From assembly GCF_902806685.2 (NCBI RefSeq), contig NC_048557.2, positions 186,001 through 250,000 on the forward strand: 64,000 nucleotides of DNA, read 5' to 3'. The notes under the pieces were generated by a model. It had not been told where the DNA came from, did no database searches, and saw only the letters and a program-made list of their open reading frames with translations. How positions within the stretch are numbered: position 1 is the first letter of the stretch; each line of letters opens with the position of its first letter. Both the position numbers and the translations under genes were made by a program. The DNA comes from Maniola hyperantus. Its lineage: Eukaryota; Arthropoda; Insecta; Lepidoptera; Nymphalidae. Positions 1 through 9,855 of this stretch are shown here, piece after piece.

Positions 1-1931
1 TCAAGGAAACTGGCGACCCAATTACACAGCTTCACTGGTAGTCCGTAAGATGGTAGTTTCGATAGAAGTGCCTCATGCCAAACTCTATCAAAGGCTTTTG
101 CAATATCAAGACTGACCGCCAGAGCCTCTCCCTTGCTGTCAATGGCTTCCGCCCAGCGGTGCGTGAGATAAATAAGAAGATCACCAGCTGATCGGCCGTG
201 GCGAAAACCGTATTGACGATCACTGATCAGCTGGTGCTCCTCAAGATATCCCAGCAGCTGGGCGTTTATGATTTGCTCCATGACTTTGGACAGGAGGGAG
301 GTAATCGCGATAGGTCGATAATTTGAGGGGTCCGAATGATTGCCTTTCTTCGGAATAGGGTGAACTAAGGTAGTCTTCCACGAAGATGGAACTGTGCCGG
401 AGGAGTAAGACAAACGGAACAGACGAGTCAGGACGGGTGTCAGCTCAGGAGCACATATTTTGAGCACAACCGCAGGAATACCGTCCGGCCCACTCGCTTT
501 ATTGACGTCGAGAGAGAGGAGTGCCTTACGCACAGCTGTTTGGGTAAAGCGTATGTCACGCAGCGAGCTTTGACACCGCGGGATGGTAGGCGGTGTTCTC
601 CCCCCGTCATCAAGCGTTGAATTGGCAGCAAATAGTGTGCCTAGAATTTCGGCTTTCTCTTTGGCGGTGTGGGCCAGTGTATCATCCGGTTTGCGCAAAG
701 GTGGAAACGAGGAACGACAGGAGTTGCCTTGAATGGCTTTTGCCAGCGACCAGAACGCGCGGGAACCAGATGGCATTGCGACTAGTCTCTGTCCAATTCT
801 GTCGACATGCTTGAATTTTGCCCTGGCAATGGCATTTTTGTAGGATCTAGAGGCAGCATTAAATTGTTTTTTCAGGATGGTGGTATTTGGTTCATTGTTG
901 CGTTGTGCTGATAACCAGGATCGGTAAGAGGATTGCTTAAGGTTTGCAGCCCTCTTACAGGTCCCGTTAAACCATTTCTGTGCTCGCTCACCGGTGGGTA
1001 TTAAAGAGTTGGGGATGAAGCAATCCATACCTTGGAGTATAGCGTCAGCAACGGCCACAGCACAGATGTTGGGGTCATTTACGGAAAAACAAAGCTGCCC
1101 CCATGGATATGAGGCGTAGAATTCGCGGAGACCATCCCAGTCAGCTGATTTGTAATGCCAAACTCTACGGCTACCGGTAGCACGTGTGCAAACGGATGAT
1201 GGAAGTTGCACGGTGGTCTGTACCAAGCAGTGATCAGACGTCCCTAGCGGAGCATCGACACTAACTTGGTAGCCGGTAGGGTGAGTGGTGAGAAAAAGAT
1301 CGAGAATAGAGGGGGTATGATCAGCGATATCGGGGATCCTAGTAGGTAGCGTAACCAGTTGGTTGAAGTCGTATGCCAGGACAAAATTATGGGCGCACCT
1401 CCCGGCGTGATCAGTGGTACGTGATCCTAGCCATTCCACATGGTGGGCATTGAAGTCCCCTAGGATCACCACCTCGGCGGAAGGAATATGCTCCTGTATA
1501 TAGTCCACTGATCTTTGGACGTGGTCGAAGAGTCGGTCCGTCTCAGCGTTTCCGCTATGGGATCTGTACAGGCACGCATAGACTCGGGTTTGACCCCCGA
1601 AGTCCACGCGCAACCAAAGTAGAGATAGGCCCCCAACCTCTAGGGTGTACAGGCGTTGACCGCAAATATCCCCTCTAATATACACACACACGCCAGCGCG
1701 TGGCGAGAAGACATGTTCCAGTTTGTAGCCGGGGTAGTTTAGATACGAAGTATCGTCGGGGGGTGAGATTTGAGTTTCAGTTAGGAATAGTATAGCTGGC
1801 TTCGCCGTTTCAAGGTGATGATGAACGGCGTTTAGGTTGGAGTGCAACCCTCTAATGTTGCAAAAGTTCACACGGAATGTGGAACGAGGCGCCGCTGTAT
1901 AACGATTCTTTCTGTTAATTTTTGGCATCAT
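1..1931 (-). CDS. non-LTR retrotransposon ORF: endonuclease-reverse transcriptase, cut by the window edge
   Basis: An open frame of 643 codons runs on the minus strand from ATG at 1931 to the left edge; I checked every codon and found no stop. An in-frame TAA lies three codons before the ATG, which supports this start. Residues about 15-240 form an APE-type endonuclease, with Glu52 in LTETQ, GDFNAHH near residue 158 and the terminal SDH motif at 232-234. Residues about 420-643 are the start of a reverse transcriptase: YRPIAITS near 538, YGFRHGRSAGDLL, and DIAKAFDRVWH starting at 609 with the first catalytic Asp. The YxDD motif and thumb lie outside the window. Such proteins nick genomic DNA and copy their own RNA into it. 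The motifs place it in the jockey/CR1 group of LINEs; the exact clade is not settled. An undamaged frame suggests a young copy. Confidence 0.93.
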   Translation of the reverse strand, partial: MMPKINRKNRYTAAPRSTFRVNFCNIRGLHSNLNAVHHHLETAKPAILFLTETQISPPDDTSYLNYPGYKLEHVFSPRAGVCVYIRGDICGQRLYTLEVGGLSLLWLRVDFGGQTRVYACLYRSHSGNAETDRLFDHVQRSVDYIQEHIPSAEVVILGDFNAHHVEWLGSRTTDHAGRCAHNFVLAYDFNQLVTLPTRIPDIADHTPSILDLFLTTHPTGYQVSVDAPLGTSDHCLVQTTVQLPSSVCTRATGSRRVWHYKSADWDGLREFYASYPWGQLCFSVNDPNICAVAVADAILQGMDCFIPNSLIPTGERAQKWFNGTCKRAANLKQSSYRSWLSAQRNNEPNTTILKKQFNAASRSYKNAIARAKFKHVDRIGQRLVAMPSGSRAFWSLAKAIQGNSCRSSFPPLRKPDDTLAHTAKEKAEILGTLFAANSTLDDGGRTPPTIPRCQSSLRDIRFTQTAVRKALLSLDVNKASGPDGIPAVVLKICAPELTPVLTRLFRLSYSSGTVPSSWKTTLVHPIPKKGNHSDPSNYRPIAITSLLSKVMEQIINAQLLGYLEEHQLISDRQYGFRHGRSAGDLLIYLTHRWAEAIDSKGEALAVSLDIAKAFDRVWHEALLSKLPSYGLPVKLCNWVASFL

Positions 1932-2470
1932 GTGTGTATATTAGGGGTTGATCGAAGAGGGGACCGGGTTGACGAATGTTGTAACAACGGTGGTCTCCAG
2001 GTCAAAGATGTGGAGTCAGCCGTGTGTAACTTGTGTGTAAACAAACGAGCCCGGGGCGGCTCGCTAGTTACCACCGTCAGAGTGGGTTAGGTTACGCGTA
2101 GTTGAGCGGTTCCTGATCTAATCCCGGTTCTGACGGCGGATGAATCTTCAAGGATCCGTCGCGTCGGTTAGCGAGTGAACACAACCCAACACTCAATTGT
2201 ATTATGTAATTTTAATGCGGGTTTTTATTAATGGTCACTCGCACGGAATTGTGCTTAGTGTTTGTTTCCACGGAGGACTTTTTGTTTTACAACTTTTTGT
2301 CGTGTGACAGTATGTTTTTAAACTTACCCGGGCATAGCCTGGAAAAATTATGCGAATTTAGGAAAGTGGAAAACTTATTTTTCTACATACCTACTAAAGT
2401 TTGCTAAGTAGGACGTTGCAAGCGTAGACTTGGTCCTTCTACGTAGCATTCTTTTTTAGAAACATCAGTT
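1932..2470. other. 5' flank of the LINE, possible 5' UTR
   Basis: The first part is GC-richer than what follows and could be the element's leader or the remains of an ORF1. I see no convincing gag-like ORF on the minus strand, and no target duplication can be defined because the other element end is outside the window. Confidence 0.4.
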
Positions 2471-2509
2471 TTGAAAATTCCTGTTTTTGGCGATAGCTCA
2501 AAACCACAG

Positions 2510-2680
2510 TTAGTGCGATCACTCACTGATCCGATCCGAATCCGTGAAAATACGGATATAAAAAATATCTACGTCATAAGCTACCTACCATACAAATAGT
2601 TCTAAAACTATTTCGAAATGTATTTTCACGGGTTCGGATCGGATGAGTACGTAACCGCCCTTAGCCACTTTTTACATGAC
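2510..2680. mobile_element. MITE-like inverted repeat
   Basis: The arm GATCCGATCCGAATCCGTG (from 2528) is mirrored by an arm ending GGTTCGGATCGGATGAGT (2620-2644), about 26 bp each around a 65-bp A+T-rich centre. A related diverged element lies near 14290-14480, so this is a dispersed family. Confidence 0.55.
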
Positions 2681-2690
2681 TGCTCAAAAA

Positions 2691-2990
2691 GGAGTATGAT
2701 GTTTCCAGGGTGTAGGTATGTATGTGAGATTCCTAATTCCACCATAACCTCCAAATGTCTGAACAGATTTGGATGTCTGGGCATCGTTAGACTAGAATCC
2801 TTACATCATCTCGAATGATACTAGTTATTTTTAAAATTCAATATAGGCTAGGCAGTATATGGTGCCATTTTCAATTTTATTTATTTTTTAACTTTTAGTT
2901 CGTTTTTAATTTTTTTTCAATAATTACTACTTGTTAGAAAAAGAGCGCAATGTCGATCGAGATATCCATGGCAAGTCGCAGATGTGTTCG
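2691..2990. other. A+T-rich stretch without recognised features
   Basis: Low-complexity A+T-rich sequence with no ORF of note and no repeat that I can match elsewhere in the window. Confidence 0.5.
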
Positions 2991-2994
2991 TTCC

Positions 2995-3180
2995 CGCAGT
3001 CAGTCAGTAGTAAGTAGTGAATTAGCAACGGGCTAGTGTAGTGGTAGTAGAGTGTGGAGTGGCACTCGCGCGGCACGCAGGCACAGTGGTGGTGGTGGTG
3101 GTGGTGCCACCGCTCGACGCTCGTTGGCGGATTGTGTTTGTTGCGACGCGGCGGAGCAATGTGCGGATAATGTGCTGTAA
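2995..3180 (+). promoter_or_regulatory. candidate promoter or non-coding first exon
   Basis: A GC-rich island in A+T-rich DNA with two TCAGT motifs (the arthropod initiator consensus) near 3000, a (GGT)n run at 3088-3106, and a possible splice donor GTAAAT near 3177. The next plus-strand acceptor before a coding exon is at 6341-6342, so this could be the first exon of the gene at 6351. This is inference only. Confidence 0.2.
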
Positions 3181-3222
3181 ATCTGGTTGGTATTTCTATA
3201 GTTCTAGCTCTTTATTTTATTA

Positions 3223-3395
3223 CTAGCTTATGCCCGCGACCCGATCTGCGTGTATGCTGTTCCTATAAATACTAGCGACCCGCCCCGGCTCCGCACGGAT
3301 AGTTTATTACAATTTTCATAGGGATCTCTAATTAAAAAAAATATAGCCTATGTCACTCAGGAATATTGTAGCTTATTTATATTGGTGTAAGAATT
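3223..3395 (-). mobile_element. two Helitron-like 3' ends in a row (Hel-A/B end, then Hel-D)
   Basis: CTAG at 3223 opens a 45-bp fragment of a Hel-A or Hel-B 3' end. CTAG at 3272 then opens Hel-D, with the complement of the GC-rich end (CGACCCGCCCCGGCTCCGCA). The 5' end of Hel-D is not definable. Confidence 0.6.
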
Positions 3396-3535
3396 TTCAA
3401 ACAAACTTACGAACTTTATTTACCTCTTTATACTACAATATTTCTTAATAATATAGTATAGAATACCTACTTATAAATTATGGTGTTATAAATATTGTAG
3501 TTGAGAATCCATAATTTTTATAATAATATTATGGA

Positions 3536-3738
3536 CTTGCTGATGGCCGCAACTTCTTACGCGTGGATTTAGGTTTTTAAAAATCCCGTGGGAACCGGGC
3601 TAAAAAATAGCCTGTCACTCTTCAGGTCTTAAACTATACCCATGCAAAAAAACACATTGATCCTTGGCTCCGTTGCGACGTGATTGAAGGACAAACCAAC
3701 AATTAAACACACTTTCGCATTTATAATAAGGGTACTGA
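3536..3738 (-). mobile_element. Hel-A non-autonomous Helitron, near full length
   Basis: On the minus strand it starts TCAGTACCCTTATTATAAAT, preceded by A, and ends CAAG, a mutated CTAG, followed by T. It has the conserved core, including the fragment CAATCACGTCGCAACGGAGC. It has no coding capacity; mobility would need a Rep/helicase supplied by an autonomous Helitron. Confidence 0.8.
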
Positions 3739-3739
3739 T

Positions 3740-4671
3740 TCTCAACTAGGAACATAGTATCTATGCATGAAGCTCAAACGTAGAAGCATTGTATCGATGT
3801 AGGCAGTTTGTCGTTCCAGCACGATCCTATCACCTGTAATATGGTTGCTATATGTGAATATGACATGCGCTACAACTAAGGCCCTGTTCACACAGAAGTT
3901 TTAACGTGAGATTTGATAAAAACATGTCTTGATAAGGTTGTGTTTGTGTTGATCTACAACTAATAGAGTTTTGAGTTCAGACTTACCTAGCTCTAACAAA
4001 AATGTTAACTTTATTTCTATTTGATATTTTAATAAACTTATTCAATTACTAGAAAAAATTAAAATTAAAAAGTACATACATAATCTTGTACGATGGCACG
4101 GAATCTCGCACTTATTTATTTACTTCATCAAAAAAAGTGCCTATTTTTTCAAAACAATCTAAGTCGATAGTACTTACTTAGCTATGGCTCTAAAACAACC
4201 GTGTTATAAATAAATAAACTTTAACTTGAAAAGGTCAGGTTACCGCGCTTCTAGATTTTAATTAGGATTTCATTACGTTCAAGTATTAAAGTTTAGATTG
4301 AGAAGTTTCACAGACTTAAACAATTTACAAACTTAATTAGATACAAATAAGATAGGTAATAACAGTGTAATTAAAGTATTCCTTAATTTGAAAATTTGAT
4401 AAGGACACAATAATAGCTACTTGGTTATCAGAAATGGAAAGCATTGTGCGGTAAAATGACATTAGTTTTGAAGTGCCTAAGTATTCGAGTAAAATCCAAG
4501 ATAAGACCATACTTATCCAAATTAAGTTGAGAATTTAATTTAAACCTGTCCCTAAAGACTTTACTAAATTATTGTTAGACAGTTCGAGATAGCTAGGACT
4601 CCTCTGCAAAAAATAACGAGAACCTATACAAATATAAACTGCCCTACCAAAAATTACCTATTAATAAATTC
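3740..4671. other. unclassified A+T-rich sequence
   Basis: No ORF, no tRNA-like head and no repeat recognised. The words GGCCCTGTTCACAC near 3880 resemble DNA-transposon ends, but I found no partner arm. Confidence 0.5.
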
Positions 4672-4748
4672 GGCCCGTAGTGGTTTGAGCTGTGCGTTGA
4701 TAGATTCAACCAACCGTCAGTCAACCGGTCAGCTTTTCCTTTTATCTT
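4672..4748 (-). mobile_element. Hel-B fragment (5' portion)
   Basis: Matches only the Helitron 5' third (GTTTGAGCTGTGCGTTGATA and the TCAGT-rich stretch) of the complete copies at 43960-44180 and 56809-57054. Confidence 0.6.
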
Positions 4749-4749
4749 C

Positions 4750-5453
4750 AGTGTACAGTTTTTACAGTCTTTTAATATAAAAAATATGATAAAAATGAAA
4801 TTAAATCCGTTTACACATTCGTTGTGTGAAAAAGTTTATCAATCTTTTATTTCGACTTCGATTCGGGTTTTAGCTTACTAAAATCATTTATTTTTTTACA
4901 CACACGTGCCTATTTTAAAAGGTATGTCTCGGAAAATTGTCGGAGCTTGTGCAACCCGATTTTCATGCGAACTAAAAGCTTCGTGGGAAAATTGTATTCC
5001 GATTTTGAAAGCAACTGTAATCTGCCGCACCACCGTCCGTTAGGCGGTTTCCTATAATCTGATGGCCAGATAGAATGTGTGAGCAGTGAGGAAGGTACAG
5101 TTAAGGTAATCCTACCATATTGGGCCAATGACTAGCTACCCACCCCGGAACCGCACGGCTGGAATAGGTATCTGACAACCCTTTCTTAATGGGACCTACG
5201 TTACATATCTAGAAAAAAAATTACGTGAAACGTTTCTGGACCCAGTGGCGCTTAAGCTGTACCCATACCCATGTCAAATTAAAGCGTTCTTGTACTATTT
5301 TGCCGTACCACTGTCCGTTATGTGGTTACCTATAATCTGATATTGGAATAGTTTTTGAGGTAAGCCATGGACCGACGGACAGACAGACGGACATGGCAAA
5401 ACTATGTATGTAAGGTGTCTTGTTTGCTACGTAACCCTAATCCATACTTCCAT
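4750..5453. other. unclassified sequence with a 42-bp direct repeat
   Basis: Segments 5021-5062 and 5301-5342 are diverged direct copies, each ending ACCTATAATCTGAT or TCCTATAATCTGAT. A Hel-D-like 3' end starts at CTAG 5132 on the minus strand. Nothing else is recognised. Confidence 0.5.
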
Positions 5454-5454
5454 A

Positions 5455-5679
5455 TCCATACTAATATTATAAATGCGAATGTGTGTTTGTCTGTCTGTCT
5501 GTCTGTCTGCTAGCCTTTCACGGGCAATCCGTTCAACCGATTTTATCGAAATTTGGAACAGTGATAGATTGCATCCCGGAGAAGGACATAGGCTTCTTCT
5601 TATCTCGAAAAATCAAAGAGCTCCCACGGGACTTTTAAAAACCCAAATCCACGCGGACGAAGTCGTGGGTACCAGCTAG
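5455..5679 (+). mobile_element. Hel-A2 Helitron with both termini
   Basis: Starts TCCATACTAATATTATAAAT after an A and ends CCAGCTAG before a T, 225 bp. The 5' third carries a (GTCT)n run, which separates subfamily A2 from A. The GC-rich stem CGCGGACGAAGTCG lies about 12 bases from the 3' end, as expected for a Helitron. Confidence 0.85.
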
Positions 5680-5739
5680 TTATAATATATAGTTGGCATG
5701 TAAGTTGTATTGTAAGCTGTCGAGATTCCGAGCGGCACG

Positions 5740-5802
5740 CAGGTCGCAGGTCGCAGGTCGCAGGTCGCAGGTCGCAGGTCGCAGGTCGCAGGTCGCAGGT
5801 CA
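5740..5802 (+). repeat. 7-bp tandem repeat (CAGGTCG)n
   Basis: Eight perfect units and one variant (CAGGTCA). The unit is 7 bp, so the short ORFs through it on both strands are artefacts. Confidence 0.95.
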
Positions 5803-5966
5803 CAGAGGTCGTTGCTCGTCGCGAGCGGAGCAACTCTTGAAAACATTTTATAATTTAACGAGACATTTTACACCGCTTATTCTTACTACATCTACTTACT
5901 CAAAATATTAGGTGATGTTTTATTTTATATTGTCTCATCTGTGCTCGATGCAATAAAAGTGCTAAA

Positions 5967-6133
5967 TACGACGTTTTTGAACAAAAGATTTCCTTAAGCA
6001 GGATTAGGAAGACCCAAGGATAGTTTTCTAAATAAGTGGAACCGTCAAGATAATCGGTGGCTCCACTTAAATAAGTGGAACCGTCAAAATAATCGGTGGC
6101 TCCACTTAAATCTTTTGTTCACGAAACGTCGTA
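5967..6133. mobile_element. small TIR element with TA ends, just upstream of the coding exon
   Basis: The left end TACGACGTTTTTGAACAAAA mirrors the right end TTTTGTTCACGAAACGTCGTA-like sequence. Both ends are flanked by TA, as in Tc1/mariner-type insertions. Inside are two direct copies of a 42-bp unit containing AAGTGGAACCGTCAA and GGTGGCTCCACTT. Confidence 0.7.
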
Positions 6134-6321
6134 AACAGTGTCTTTAACATGGGACTAATATCGATACATCCAATATATACTTATTATGTTCTAATTTTGT
6201 TCTCAAAATGCCCTAACAAGTGTGTTTTACAGATAGGACAAATACCAACAGATGTCAAATATACTTGCTAACTTCTAAATACTTAATATAATATATGAAA
6301 GCAAAACTGCTCGAAATTTCA

Positions 6322-6342
6322 ATTTTTTTTTCTCTTCTCCAG
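6322..6342 (+). other. splice acceptor before the coding exon
   Basis: A long T/C tract ends in CTCTTCTCCAG at 6342, nine bases before the ATG at 6351. This implies an upstream, probably non-coding, exon. Confidence 0.6.
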
Positions 6343-6350
6343 GTACAAAG

Positions 6351-7318
6351 ATGCTCCTCGCCATACTCTTCATGTACATAGCATCTGTGAGATCAACCGA
6401 ACCTGACTCGAACAATTCTACTGAATTGAATACTGTCAATTCTACAGAATTAATTCTGTCAATTCTACAGAATTTAATTCTGTGCTTGTAAAATCCAACG
6501 AACTTGAAAACATCTGCGCGACATGTATCAAAGTAAACGCGAAGTGCTACAACGTTTCATATCTGTTCGACATCTCCGCTCCGTTCCGAGACACTGTAGT
6601 TATAAGTAAAGTGGGTGTAATGAGAGCTACGAATGTTCTATACTACAGTTTCGAGCCTAGAATTGAAGATGAAGAGTACTACAAAATTGGATTCATCAAT
6701 TTGGAAGATCCAGGTAACAGCAGCGTCATATCGGGAGGTAAACAGATCATGAACTTCGGGACCTTTGATCTCGATCAAGTTAACGGTTTAGTCTATCTGG
6801 GCGGCAGTGACGGGGTGTACGTTCTCGATACGAAGCTGAACAGAGTTGCTCCGTACAGTTCTAGAGGGGACACAGTGATGAACTTATTTTATAAGGGAGA
6901 CAATATTTATTTCGTTAGATACGGAGAGTTCAAAATTATTAGGAAAAAAGGCGATACTTTCGATATACTACTTGATTTCATGCCTGTCAAAATGTTCGTT
7001 ATAAACAAGTACAACGTTATTGTTTTTCTAAGTTTCTATGGACTGTTTGCGAAGAGAGGTGACGAGACGATGTGGTTGTCTAAAAATGCTTTTTTTAGAG
7101 GTTTAGTGATGGATAACCACGACGGGATCTACGCCTGGTGGATAGACGGAATCTATCAAGTCGTAATCGAACCTAAGTTAGCGGAGTCTAGGATTGTAAG
7201 AATCGCTCATATACCCTCAATTATTGGAGCGGTAGGTTTTGACAAGGATAATAATTTTCTGTTCACTGCAGCCAAAAGTTTGTACAGGCTAACTGAGACG
7301 ACATGGAAAGTTTGTTAA
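6351..7318 (+). CDS. ommochrome-binding protein-like secreted protein, with an internal frameshift
   Basis: ATG at 6351 (context ACAAAGATG) opens a 46-codon frame ending TAA at 6489-6491. It encodes a signal peptide, MLLAILFMYIASVRS, and an Asn-Ser-Thr-Glu-rich linker. The mature domain follows in another frame, about 6458-7318 (stop TAA 7316-7318), roughly 285 residues. It includes LENICATCIKVNAKCYNVSY, repeated hydrophobic/Gly blade-like segments (GLVYLGGSDGVYVLD, DGIYAWWIDGIYQV) and a terminal KVC. This matches the ommochrome-binding-protein family of Lepidoptera, secreted haemolymph and epidermal proteins that bind ommochrome pigment; a beta-propeller-like fold is inferred. The frames part within three 24-bp repeats (6411-6481), the middle one being 23 bp. 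One extra T would join them. It is either a recent pseudogene, an allele, or a sequence error. The gene stands alone among transposons. Confidence 0.82.
6411..6481 (+). repeat. three tandem 24-bp coding repeats, the middle one 1 bp short
   Basis: Units lie at 6411-6434, 6435-6457 and 6458-6481. Units 2 and 3 begin GTCAATTCTACAGAA. Each encodes an eight-residue Asn-Ser-Thr-Glu motif. Unit 2 reads GAATTAATTCT where unit 3 reads GAATTTAATTCT; the missing T causes the frameshift. Confidence 0.95.
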
Positions 7319-7392
7319 TTAATGTAGCAATGTTCCGTTTGTCGGTAACTTGACGCCAATTTTGTTTTCATTGTTAACATTGATTCAACTTA

Positions 7393-7431
7393 ATTAAACT
7401 TAGGTCCAGTCGGTAGACAGAAATTAAAGCA
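7393..7431 (+). other. candidate polyadenylation signals
   Basis: ATTAAA occurs at 7393-7398 and again near 7423, 75-110 bases after the stop codon, the usual distance. The AATAAA form is absent here. Confidence 0.4.
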
Positions 7432-7509
7432 CGGAATACCTACTTAATACAACTTTTGTTGTAAGTAGAGATTCTTGTTGTAGCGAGCTCGCACAGCGCG
7501 GTGGGCTCG

Positions 7510-7740
7510 AATTAAACTCCTTTTCCGAAAGATTTTCCGAAGATGACGCGATTACTCTTTCGTATGTTACCGATTACTCAAAGACGCCTGGACCGATTTT
7601 GAAAATTCTTTTTTTGTTTGTAAGGGTATACTTCAAAGTTAGTCCCATTAAAATTTGGTGAAGATCTGATGAACATCTTCGAGGATAGATAGTGAGGTGC
7701 CATTGTGGAGTCTCATAAAAATATGAAGTCCACCAATAAG
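7510..7740 (+). repeat. probable interspersed repeat fragment
   Basis: Contains GACCGATTTTGAAAATTCTT followed by a passage ending TTGGTGAAGATCTGATGAAC, wording I associate with abundant lepidopteran repeats. There is no second copy in this window, so the call rests on memory. Confidence 0.4.
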
Positions 7741-7741
7741 T

Positions 7742-8734
7742 ATTATCATGGAACTATATTAGCACTTGCTACATAATAAATTCGGTAATAAATTAATTTT
7801 TTTTTTAATTTTTAGTGTTTGTGTGTGTGTATTGAAGTCGGTTTTTATTTTTTTTGTAATTTTTTTTATAACTAAACATTTTTTAAGAAAATATCTCTAC
7901 TGATTTATGTGGTTTCCAATAAAAGTATATTAATATTCACTCACATGCAATTTTCGAATGATGTGAAATTGAAAAGTATAAGTGAAGGTTAAATGATTTG
8001 CGCCATTTTAGGGCAGTTACAGACTAGCGTTTTTCTCCGTCCGTGTGATAGAAGACGTGCGTAAACGCGCGTGCAAAAACGAGCTTATAACACCAAAAAA
8101 CGCTAACCTGAAACTGTTCTTATCAGTGTTTCAATAGCGATTACTTAAAAACCTTTTGTAATTTAATTTTAAGAAAAAATATAATAATTTCATTTGATTC
8201 AGATTTTATTTATATTTATAACCTATATATAATGTACACATGTTATGCAGTGTTAATTTATTAACTTACTATGTCTCCTCCATGGTGAACAGTAGCTGTT
8301 TTAAGCTGATATACACATAGAGAGAAGAACATAGAATGAAGGACGCAACGCCCGCAAAGTGTTCAGCACGTAGCTTGAGCACGGAAGCCTACCTATATTA
8401 TGCGTGTTCTGGCACGCTGCACGCGGCACGCACTTGGTTAGTGTAATTGAGTTGTTATGTTGTCAGGGATGATAGTAATTAGTGTCGTCACGTAAGTCGC
8501 AGTGTTGTGTTCCGCGTCCTTGTCCCTGACACTCCCCAAAGCCGTGTAACGTCTAACTCTGAATTGTTCACAATTAGTTCGTTACTTTGTTGTTGCCGTC
8601 CATGTATCACTCTATTTCTATCTTATAATGAAGCTTGCTAATTAAAATTATAACCATTTTAGAAGAAAACTACTTACCTATAAAATTTATTGCACACTCA
8701 AGACCACAGAGACACAAACGCCAAACATTTTACG
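7742..8734. other. unclassified, mostly A+T-rich
   Basis: 8030-8090 has CGTTTTTCTCCGTCCGTG and the roughly mirrored GCGTGCAAAAACG, perhaps a remnant TIR element. 8390-8600 is less A+T-rich and could be single-copy. No gene is seen. Confidence 0.4.
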
Positions 8735-8870
8735 CTTAGCATGTTTCATCATCATCATGTCCATAACCGGCTTACTACAGAGCACGGGTCTAATCTCAGT
8801 ATGAGAAGGTTTGCTCGTAGTCTACCACGTTTAACAAGCAGGTACAGATTGGCAGACATAGCATGTTTAG
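8735..8870 (-). mobile_element. SINE1 fragment (3' body)
   Basis: The complement of the SINE1 tail, starting with a CAT-rich run and continuing through CCGGCTTACTACAGAGCACG. SINE1 has a (TGA)n tail shared with the RTE elements in this window. Confidence 0.65.
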
Positions 8871-8897
8871 GTACCATTATCTAATGCATATCCATAG

Positions 8898-9110
8898 TCC
8901 ATATTCATATTATTTAATGTAAAAATGTGCCTGTCTGTCTGTCTGTCTATTACTTTTTCACGGTAGGTACATCAGGTTAACCGATTTTGAAGAAAAGTTT
9001 AAAGATAACTTCCATTCTGAAGATCGATGCTGGATATCTTGTTCCTCGCAAAATTTAAAGAGTTCCTACAGGATATGAAAAACCTTAATCCACACGAACG
9101 AAGTCACTAG
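8898..9110 (+). mobile_element. Hel-A2 Helitron, decayed
   Basis: Keeps TCC at the start, the (GTCT)n run and GAACGAAGTCACTAG near the 3' end, where the GC-rich hairpin has lost pairing. Confidence 0.7.
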
Positions 9111-9127
9111 CATCCACATACACTTTG

Positions 9128-9403
9128 ATAAACCGGTTAAGTGCGTGTTGGACTCACACTTGAAGAGTTCCGTACTATCGTACAAGATTTTTTTTAAATT
9201 TTCATTTTCATGGCATGGCATTCATGGCAGCCATTTTTAAATTTTTATTATTTGTTGTTATAGCGGCAAAAGAAATGCACATTCTGTAAACATTCCAACT
9301 TTCTACCTATTACGGTTCACGAGATACAGCCCGCTGACAGACAGACGGACAGCCAGCGGAGGCATATATGGCCCCGTTGGCTTCTTTTAGGTACAAACCC
9401 TTG
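9128..9403 (+). repeat. Rep-C copy, subfamily C2
   Basis: Starts AAACCGGTTAAGTGCGTG. The middle carries the C2-specific words ATGGCAGCCATTT and TACAGCCCGCTGACAGACAG. Rep-C copies share an inner inverted pair GGGTTCCGTA/TACGGAACCC, but their class is unresolved. Confidence 0.75.
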
Positions 9404-9507
9404 AAACAAGTAATACCTATTCATTGGACCGTACAACAAAGCGTGAACAAAAAAGTAAAGGTATAAAGTAAATACCTTTTGGTCGAGTGCCATCGAGCGA
9501 AGTGGTC

Positions 9508-9578
9508 ACTGGGTAGTGGGTAGTGGGTAGTGGGTAGTGGGTAGTGGGTAGGGGTAGTGGGTAGGGGTAGTGGGTACA
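9508..9578 (+). repeat. 7-bp tandem repeat (GGGTAGT)n
   Basis: About ten units, two of them shortened to GGGGTAGT-type variants. Confidence 0.95.
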
Positions 9579-9855
9579 GCTACAACGTCAAACATTTTAC
9601 TGTAAACGGCTCTCAAGTGAGGTTCGATTTCCAGTACTTACCTAATACTCGTCAAACGCTCAGAGCCTAACGTTTCAAACGCTTTGAATTCAGAGCGTAT
9701 TTCCATTGACCTCTGATGCGTGACATTTTCTAAGGGTTCAAAAGACACAAACAAGGCTTGGTAACAATTCGCAACGGCAAATTCAAATTCTTTATTTTGT
9801 TAAAACATTTTTTTACAATGAATTAATGTTATAAGTTGGTAAGTGCAATGTTTTC
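9579..9855. other. unclassified sequence
   Basis: No ORF and no recognised repeat. CAAACGCT-type words recur three times within 80 bp near 9650. Confidence 0.4.

Noticed and set aside
5600..5833. Frames with repeated TCDLRPA / SQVAGRR as real proteins
   Set aside because: By-products of the (CAGGTCG)n tandem repeat on both strands.
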